NCBI GenBank assembly: GCA_905221605.1
Contig: CAJNDS010000117.1
Span: forward strand, 1 to 62,000
Length of the DNA stretch: 62,000 nt
Reading direction: 5' to 3'
DNA from: Symbiodinium natans
Taxonomy: Eukaryota; Sar; Dinophyceae; Suessiales; Symbiodiniaceae
Part shown: positions 55,273 through 62,000 of the stretch, in pieces
Numbering within the stretch: the first letter of the stretch is position 1
How the letters are laid out: every line of letters starts with the position of its first letter
Made by a program: the position numbers and the translations under genes
The notes under the pieces: generated by a model
Databases searched by the model: none
What the model was told of the DNA's origin: nothing
Seen by the model: only the letters and a program-made list of their open reading frames with translations

Positions 55273-57473
55273 ATGACGACGGCGCATCGACCAACATGGC
55301 GGGGAGGGTCCAAGAGTCCAAGAGTCCAAGAGTCCAAGTGCGCTTTGCACTTACACGGACAAGTTGGCGAGAGCAGACTTTCCCGAAAGCGTTTGAGAAC
55401 TCACCCTGGGCCAGGAATGCGGCGATTGCCAGCAACAGCAACCCCGGTCCCAGCCTGAGAAGGGCTACCTGTTCGAGTCGAACCGACAGTTACGAGTTGG
55501 GGGGCTCTGGGTGCTAGGTGGCAACATGATGGTTGCTCAAACAACCAAAGCCTCAACCTCAGCCTCATGGTGCTTGAATAAATGCCCGGCTGTGGCACTG
55601 CAGGGCCACTGCAAGTCTGATGCGTGCCAAGATCAACAACAGAGATGCCGCCACGTTCAAGAAGATGAAGTTTCGGCAGGCGATTTGTTGGGGGGTCCTG
55701 GCGATGCCGGTGCTCTTTTCTGTAATGCAGTGCATGTAACATGCGTGGGGGGTGTATGGGGGGACCACAGGCTGGCCAGGGTCTTCTCGAAGATCGCGGG
55801 TCCAGGGCAGATCTCACCGAGGACAATTGAAGCGGCAGTGGCGCAGATTGAAAAGATGTGCTCTCCACTGATCCTGCAGGCGGCGATAAGCATCTTTGCT
55901 TCTTTAGATTGTGTAACTATGTGTAGCTACTCGATTTTTTTTTTTTTTTCTCTGCCTCTCTCTCTCTCTCTCTTATAAGCCATACAAAGTTCAGGACTTG
56001 GAGCGAAGGGAGAAGGCGGCCAAGGATGAGCGAGAAGGTAGAACCAAGGAGTGCTGAGTGCTGAGCATCCTCCTGCTGTACACTGTGGGTATGGGTGATG
56101 TGCACTTCCCGGCAGAGAGCACGAAGAGTGTTACCCCGTGCAGTTTTTTTCTTCGACAGGAGAAAAAGAGACCATCCTTAGAAGACAATCCATTCCCTGA
56201 GGCAGGGTTGACGTCGGCATGAGCTGGCTGGTGGTTTGCCAGGAAAGCCTTGCCTCAGGATGCCGACGAGGAGCTCCCCAGTGAGGATGAGAAGGACCAT
56301 TGCACAAAGATGCACAAAGCACCATTTGTGGACACCATCTTTCATGCTGCAGCTCACTCTACTCAGTTCTACTCTCACCAGGAGGAGGAAGCGGAGGACG
56401 AGGGTTGGCTACTTAGACTCCTCCTGCTAGGCCCTGCGTGTTTATCCGGACTTCCATGGGCTCCTCCTCACAGCCTCGTCATGGAGTGTTTGGATAACTT
56501 TCCGTCATTCGTTGTTTAACCACTTTACCAATCTCCTAAGATGATGATGACGACGACGACGATGCGGAGGTGTGGGCTATGGTTGGTTCGCGGTTGTGTC
56601 GTCCCCGTACTCAAGAATCAGTACATGCAGGTGGTTGGTTGCTGAGAGTTTGCAGGGGATTGCCGGCATTGATGTTCAGACTTCTCAAGGGAACAGCAGA
56701 AAAAACAGTGGAACAACAGTTCTGCTTAAGCTGTGCCGACCACATGCTTGCTATCCTGGTGAGCTAGGAACTCATGAGAGAACTGGCCAAGATCAAGAAA
56801 GAAAGAGAAGAAGAGGAGGAGGCCAAGAAGGCGGCGACATATGAAAAGTACGTGAAGTTTGCCGAGTTGCGAGATTTCTTTCAGTGTCTAGGAACACCGC
56901 CATGCACTGAATTTTGAGGCGCTGCAAGCGAAGCAAGACAAGCGGGCGCAGAGGGCGGAGCCCTGAGAGACGGTATCAGAAATGTACCGGTGCGAAAGCG
57001 CGAGATTATGAGACTTTCTCGTAAGGATGAGGTCATGAAGGGCAATCCCCTGCTAGCAGAGGGTACCGACGTGTCACTGAAGAGGCCGGTGAGTGTTCTC
57101 TTCCTCGCCCTCCCCTGCTTTGCACTTCGAGACCATAGAGCGCACTCGCGGCAATTCAGGCGGTGGGATGACGACACCGTGTTCAAAAACCAGGCTCTTG
57201 TGACGCACCCCCCCCCCCTGTGACGAATTATCCTGTGCCTTTGGCATTGTCGTGCAAGGCACGCACTGCGCCAAAAGTCAAGCAGCGTTACATCAACGAT
57301 GCTGCTGGAATCTCAGAATTGGAGAAAAGCTGCGCGCGAAAGACACAGGCAAATCAGCGTCCCCGCCAAGCTGTTTTGTTCGAGTTCTGTTTGAGGTCCG
57401 CAGCGACTTCCACAAGAAGTTCTTGAGCCGGGCAGCCCAGCTCGAGGCCTTCGGCAGGTCGCCGTTGCTTTAA
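55273..57473 (+). CDS. CWC15: Spliceosome-associated protein CWC15 (Cwf15 family)
   Basis: CWC15 is a component of the Prp19-associated complex in the active spliceosome. The start ATG at 55273 gives MTTAHRPTWRGG, the family N-terminus. Exons recognised: 55273-55307; ~55603-55679 (INNRDAATFKKMKFRQ); ~55978-56038 (PYKVQDLERREKAAKDERE); 56160-56201 (EKKRPSLEDNPFPE); 56259-56294 (DADEELPSEDEK); 56382-56403 plus 56541-56569 (the acidic EEEAEDEDDDDDDDDAE run); 56768-~56847 (ELMRELAKIKKEREEEEEAK); 57026-57084 (DEVMKGNPLLAEGTDVSLKR); 57160-57193 (RWDDDTVFKNQ); 57259-57300 (ARTAPKVKQRYIND); 57396-57473 (VRSDFHKKFLSR to the stop TAA). One or two small exons near 55430-55500 and 55690-55970 are not resolved. 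The C-terminus is longer than the usual end by about 13 residues. Confidence 0.88.
55936..55977 (+). repeat. Poly-T and (CT)n in a CWC15 intron
   Basis: t(14) followed by (ct)n immediately before the ttataag acceptor of the exon at 55978. It acts as a strong polypyrimidine tract. Confidence 0.85.
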
Positions 57474-58569
57474 ACTTAGGCCTCCGGAGCTGCATTTCAA
57501 ATGTGCCCCCTGCAGAGCAGTCACAAGAGAGCACCTGAGGCAAGTATGTCTGGGTGGATGGTGTGGCACACTGAGCAAAACGCCTAGATGCACGTCTGTC
57601 CTCCTCAACTTTCCAGGAAACGCAGTGCAAGGTAATAGGACAAGCACAGTGACAGCTCTCTGGCAACTGTGTAACAAGACCTCAAGACACTGAAGCAAAC
57701 CGGCTTGTGGAGCCGTTGTCGGGGCCGAAGCTGGCAGAGAAGGCGAGCTTCTCTAGGCCCGCCGTCAGCGCCGCGCCTTCTTAAAGGCAAAAGGATTGGT
57801 TCAGCCTCATGCACTTGCTAAACTTGCTATACTAGCCTGTCTGGCACGAACATCGACCACAATCGTGTGCCGCTGCTGCTCGCGGCTTTGCAGAGCTTCC
57901 TTTTATTGGATGGGGTCGGGCGGAAGGGCCCCACTGCGGCTGGACCCTTGGGTTGCTCCTGGATTGGTACCCAAGTCTGCAAATACCTGCAGATGAGGCA
58001 TTCTATGAGTCATGAGGCCATGTCGCAAAGACTCGTGTTCGCCTATGGCGACAAGAGAGCCGCGCGCACAGCAATCACACCGCCGCCGCATACCGCTGCG
58101 TCAACGTTTGCTGATAGCGTTTGTGCCGGTGCAGGTCATGGCACGAGGGTCCGGCGCGGATGCCGCAGCACTGAGATCAAAGCAGCTTGAGAGTTTGCTA
58201 TGCTCACGCGCCCCTCTCTAAAGCTGTACGAAAGTGAATAGCAGATCAACTGAAGCAGAGCTGTATTCGCGTGGGCAGCCGACGGTGCTTAGCCTGTGCA
58301 GCAAACTGATTGCAAGCATTTCCGGGTTCAGGCCGTGCGATCGATCAAGAACTTAGAAGCTTTCTTCCAGGATAGCCACGAAAGACCTCTGAAATGTTTT
58401 TGTAAGGGTTGTTCCGTAGTCGCTGGTTTTGCTTGTTAGTTTGCAGGATGCGGAAGAGAAGCTGGGACTGCCTGAAGGCTCCAACCTCTTGCATCGTTGA
58501 TTCAGCACTGAAAGGTAGTCATCAAGTTGAATGAATAAGGAAGAAGCGGAATAGTCGTTTCTTGAGTGC
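57474..58569 (+). other. Intergenic region, no gene recognised
   Basis: Short open frames only. A segment near 57860-58060 is GC-rich with an open plus frame (CRCCSRLCRASFYWMG) that resembles nothing known. Confidence 0.4.
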
Positions 58570-61500
58570 CTGAGCAAGCCATGAGCGGCTTTGCTGTTGT
58601 TAGCCCAAACAAGCAGGTTTTTGGCATGAACGTCTTCCGAGAGCAGGGTGACATTGGTTTCAGACTGGCAGCCCCAAGAACTTCAACCGAGAACGGCCAG
58701 CAGAGCTATAGACTTGCCGAGAAGGAGAGTAGGAGAGTTTTTCTAGGAGAGCAGCTTCCGGCTTGGGGCAGGCACGTATGACTTCTTCGATGTCTATGGC
58801 AAGATCTCAACTCCTGCGGACCCGAAGCTTCCGGTTCTTGGCCTGATGTCTCCGCGAACACGGGATACCGCAGGACCTGCAGCGGGCACTCTCTACGGCA
58901 GGGTCCGGAGAGTGCATCATCGAGGCCTCGAGTGGTTTCTCACAACGCAGGGAGAGACCATCGGATAGCATGGCTGAATATTTCAGTATGGTTTGGATAT
59001 CAGCGCATCGAACCACAGGTCCGGGAGCACCTGCACTTCGTTCGGATCCGGGCGCTGGAGGCCTTGGGCAGTTTGTTAACATCTGTTCACGCCTTCTTCT
59101 CAACTCACCGAGCACCACGTGAATCAAGCGCTGTCGACTCGAGCCACGACGCTGTCGAACACGCGTTTCTGGCTTTTCTGGCCTGCGCAGTCTTTCGCTT
59201 GTCTGCTCTTCAGATTCCGCTGTGCTGCAGATCTTCCTTGAACAATTCCCCTCGCCCTTCTTCGTGTAGTTTTTTTTCCCTTCCAGTTTCTTTTAAGGCC
59301 TCCCCATTTGTTTAAGGGGAGGTGCCGGTTCAGGGTCTGCAGATTCAGAGTGCTCCGTGACTCTGTAGAAAAGTGGACGAAGGACACCCGAACTCAAAAC
59401 CCTGAAGCAGACCCCGGATTCTGACGTTTCTGATCGCTACGAAAGAGACATCAAGAGACCTGCATCCCACAGTTGATGTGTTGGGCGGCGTGTGAGTCGA
59501 CATGTCGTGGCGCGAGTCGGGCGTTCAGTCCCTGCGACGCATGATCCGTCTCAACCACAAGCAGTAGCCGTGAGAATTCGCGCCTTCACTGCAACATGCA
59601 TGGCTGCCAAACGTGGCAGGCCGACAACAGTCGTCTGACTGCGCGACTCGACGCGCTGGAGGTGCGTGCCGGCATGCCGGCAAGTGGACCTTAGCGGGGC
59701 TCATGCCCAAAAAAAGGGACTCAACGTGTCAGGTGGCGCTGAGAGAATCCGAAGAGCGGAGCAGCATGAAGCTGCAGGCAGGTAGATGGTGAAACCTTAG
59801 CAGATCTTTCGGAGACTTTGGACGCAAAGCAGGTGGCATCAGAGGAGCTTGTCAAGATGATCAAGAAGGTGCAGCGTGCCAGATTTCGCCTGCATCTCAA
59901 GCTCTTGAACTTCTGAAGTGTTCTTACAGATTTTGGTGGCAGTAGGAGCAGGTCAGTGCAGGTGGGGACTTGGGAAGCTGGAGCATCTAGCAGATTAGCT
60001 GCCAGAGTGGCATTCGGCAAGGAACGAGGGCTGACCTTACATTCCAATGCCATTTATGGCTCAAGCTATTTTGAACACAAAGCTTGGGCAAGTCAGGCGG
60101 GAGTCTTTCGATGCCAGCTTCTGTGAAGAAAGCAACAGTCGATTTGGAGTATTTGGAAGTCCTGGAGCTCTGACAGGCCAGGTCTTGAGCGATGCAATGA
60201 GACGTCGATGGCCAATCTCGAGGCAAGATCTTCCAGATGGCTCTGTCGAGAAATTTTCATGGCACCCGTGACGGGCAGGTGGCAGGCACTTCTTGTCGGC
60301 AGCGTCGCTCGGCTTAGATCGATTTGTGTCGGTTTACATCCGTCTTTCGTTTTGTGTTTTGCGTTCTCTCTCTGTCTCTTTGTCTCCTGCGGGGTGTCGC
60401 AGCTTTTTGTGCTGTGCTGTTACGCATTTTGTGCTTTGGGGATCGAGGCGCTGGCACTCGGTGCGGTACGGAGCGGCCTCGGGGGAGGCCTGGCTGCAGC
60501 GCCGCCTCTTCAGGAGCGAGCGGCGTCAGTTGTGTCGTACTGCCGTGCGCCGCCGCATGTGCCGAGTAAAGCTCCCCAGGACCTCTCCTCTCCGTTCCTC
60601 TCCTCCTTCATGGCACTTTCTCTCTTCGCTGCAGGAGCTGTTGAAGCCTCCGGCTCCGAAGAATGAGCTGATCCTCGGCAGAATACAAAGGGGGGCAATC
60701 ATGGTACTGCAGGATTTGACACTTGGTTCATCATTAGACATAAGATGCGTACCGGCTCTGAGGGCGCCTGTCTATCCCGGCAGCGTCAAGGTTCCAAAGG
60801 AGGTGGGTAAGACATGGTTTGACCATGTGCAGAGCCTGGTGCATTGCTGGAGACATGATGCGCACTTCGTCCGTTGTGGTCAGGCTCCCATATCCCGAGT
60901 GGTGCTTGCCTCAGCTCTTTGTTGCCTTTTTGTTGGGAGTACGAATGAGTGAGGCACAGCTAGGCCTTGCAATGTCCCTGCCATATGCCCCTGTGTCTCC
61001 CAAGGTTGAGCCGTGCAGTCCTCGGGTTGTAGCACGGCTTGGAGCTCTGCAAAGGCTTGTTGTCGGTAACCAAGGTTCAATGCCAAAGACAGGGTTACCC
61101 ATCACCAGCGCGTATGGTGCCTCGCCTGCAAAGCATGCGGATGTACGAGGATGCATGCACTGACGTGCCCCTCTCCCTCTCTCTCTCTCTCTGTCGTGGG
61201 TGTGCGTCTGTGTATGTGTATGTGTATGTTCATATGCGTGTGCATGTGTATGTGCTTGTGTGTCTATATGTGTGAGGTGGGGCCCTGGTTACGGAAAGCA
61301 TCCTTACCTCGCATGGGGCTTGGTGGCGATGTTGTGCAGAAACAAGGGCTTCCTTGGCGGCTTGGCGTGGTGAGGTGCGAAGATGGTCTACCATGCAGAA
61401 GCTGATGAAGCTCAGACCTCCCATGGCCATCCCTGGGAAGGCTGGAAAATGAAAGTCACTGGCGACGCGAGGGAACGTCGACCGGATACTCGCTTTGACC

Positions 61501-61620
61501 TTGCAGACCCGACTTCGGACAGGTTGCACGGCCTACGAAGAGGGAGCAGCGTCTCAGACGACAGCTGATTAGCGGCTCCGTTCCAAGTGAAGAAGATTTC
61601 AACAGAGTCATTCAGGCATG
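58570..61620 (+). CDS. Unassigned multi-exon gene with coiled-coil exons
   Basis: Exon-like segments, several bounded by AG|G acceptors and GC/GT donors: ~58789-58820 (TYDFFDVYGKIS), ~58903-58949 (VRRVHHRGLEWFLTTQ), 59021-59063 (VREHLHFVRIRALE), ~59516-59566 (SGVQSLRRMIRLNHKQ), ~59632-59660 (RLTARLDALE), 59732-59776 (VALRESEERSSMKLQ), ~59800-59868 (DLSETLDAKQVASEELVKM), 61394-61438 (LMKLRPPMAIPGK), and ~61546-61617 (EQRLRRQLISGSVPSEEDFN). The heptad-like Leu/Ala spacing and Glu/Lys/Arg richness suggest a coiled-coil protein. Homology is not recognised, and these may be two genes. Start and end are unknown; an ATG at 58581 is a possible start. Confidence 0.4.
60043..60065 (+). other. Probable relic of the dinoflagellate trans-spliced leader
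   Basis: The bases gccatttatggctcaag (60049-60065) equal the 3' core of the dinoflagellate spliced leader (gccattttggctcaag) with one inserted A. The preceding tcc also matches, followed by three mismatches. In dinoflagellates such relics mark genes or fragments copied back from mature mRNA. Confidence 0.5.
61176..61275 (+). repeat. (CT)n and (TGTA/TGTG)n microsatellites
   Basis: ctctctctctctctg followed by about 75 bases of tgtgtatgtg-type repeats, flanked by the unassigned gene exons. Probably intronic. Confidence 0.9.
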
Positions 61621-62000
61621 GTGCAGTCTAGATCAGAGCTTTCGTTGATGCTTGCAGATGCTCACGCCACCCCGCGTCCGTGCGAGATCTTGGGAGGTCT
61701 TTGCGCAGCGAGCGCGCCAGGAAGTGCGGTACCCGCTTTTGATCCAGCGCCACCACTTCGCCAAGCGTGCGAAGCTTCTTGGATGCTTTGGCAAACGCTG
61801 AGCACACTGTGGCACACTGTGGTATCGCGAGCACGATTCCTTCCATGCACAAGGGGATGGGCCTGGGAAATGCTGCTGAACGACCTGCAGCCCAGCAGGC
61901 AGACCTACAAGGCGCACGCACTGTCCCTCTTAAATGTGTTTCACCTCCTGTGGCATAACCGAACTGCATCCTCTGCATGTTTCTGCATCCTTTTGCATCT
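61621..62000. other. Window end, no gene assigned
   Basis: Open frames occur on both strands (for example minus 61978-61628), but none is recognisable. The unassigned coiled-coil gene may continue through here. Confidence 0.4.

Noticed and set aside
55465-55490. gttcgagtcgaac as a possible tRNA T-arm
   Set aside because: It is a simple palindrome without the rest of a cloverleaf; it lies within a CWC15 intron region.

Overview
The window looks like nuclear DNA of a dinoflagellate, most likely of the Symbiodiniaceae type. The evidence is: many very short exons joined by introns with GC, GA or GT donors and AG|G acceptors; all recognisable host genes on one strand; decayed retroelements with poly(A) ends; a plant/alga-type telomeric (TTTAGGG) tract; and a probable relic of the dinoflagellate spliced leader. 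The host assignment is an inference from these traits, not from a marker gene.

Left part (1-8080): a tandem satellite of about 1.7 kb units (four full copies and part of a fifth), a diverged 0.2 kb direct duplication, and a 0.3 kb poly(A)-ended retroposon 3' module. Next (about 8081-14640) is a Ty1/copia-type LTR retrotransposon that is frameshifted and cut off in its reverse transcriptase. Its LTR end, tRNA primer site, gag with CCHC knuckle, protease and integrase are readable. A block rich in minisatellites, including a 51-base repeat, sits between protease and integrase.

Central part (14641-31706): the remains of a long host-strand ORF family ending in the same poly(A) 3' module. It is split by a 9.83 kb tyrosine-recombinase (DIRS/PAT-like) retroelement at 15436-25267. 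That element has split direct repeats in the order A1 - genes - B1A2 - B2, and encodes a tyrosine recombinase, a Trp-rich protein, a Gag with CCCH finger and glycine/arginine tail, and a methyltransferase-RT-RNase H polyprotein. Deleting the element in silico rejoins the interrupted host ORF in frame, which fixes both ends of the element.

Repeat desert (31707-41945): a 1 kb pyrimidine microsatellite, a 42-base minisatellite, a telomere-like tract, and a decayed minus-strand coding-like stretch. I see no convincing host gene here.

Right part (41946-62000): a one-directional (+) gene series. It starts with a complete AP-1 clathrin adaptor mu gene of 25 exons (41946-46368), then a modular EF-hand gene (46900-51310), the spliceosome protein CWC15 (55273-57473), and an unassigned gene with coiled-coil exons (about 58570-61620). 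Vesicle traffic, calcium binding and splicing genes are simply neighbours; nothing shows they act as a unit.
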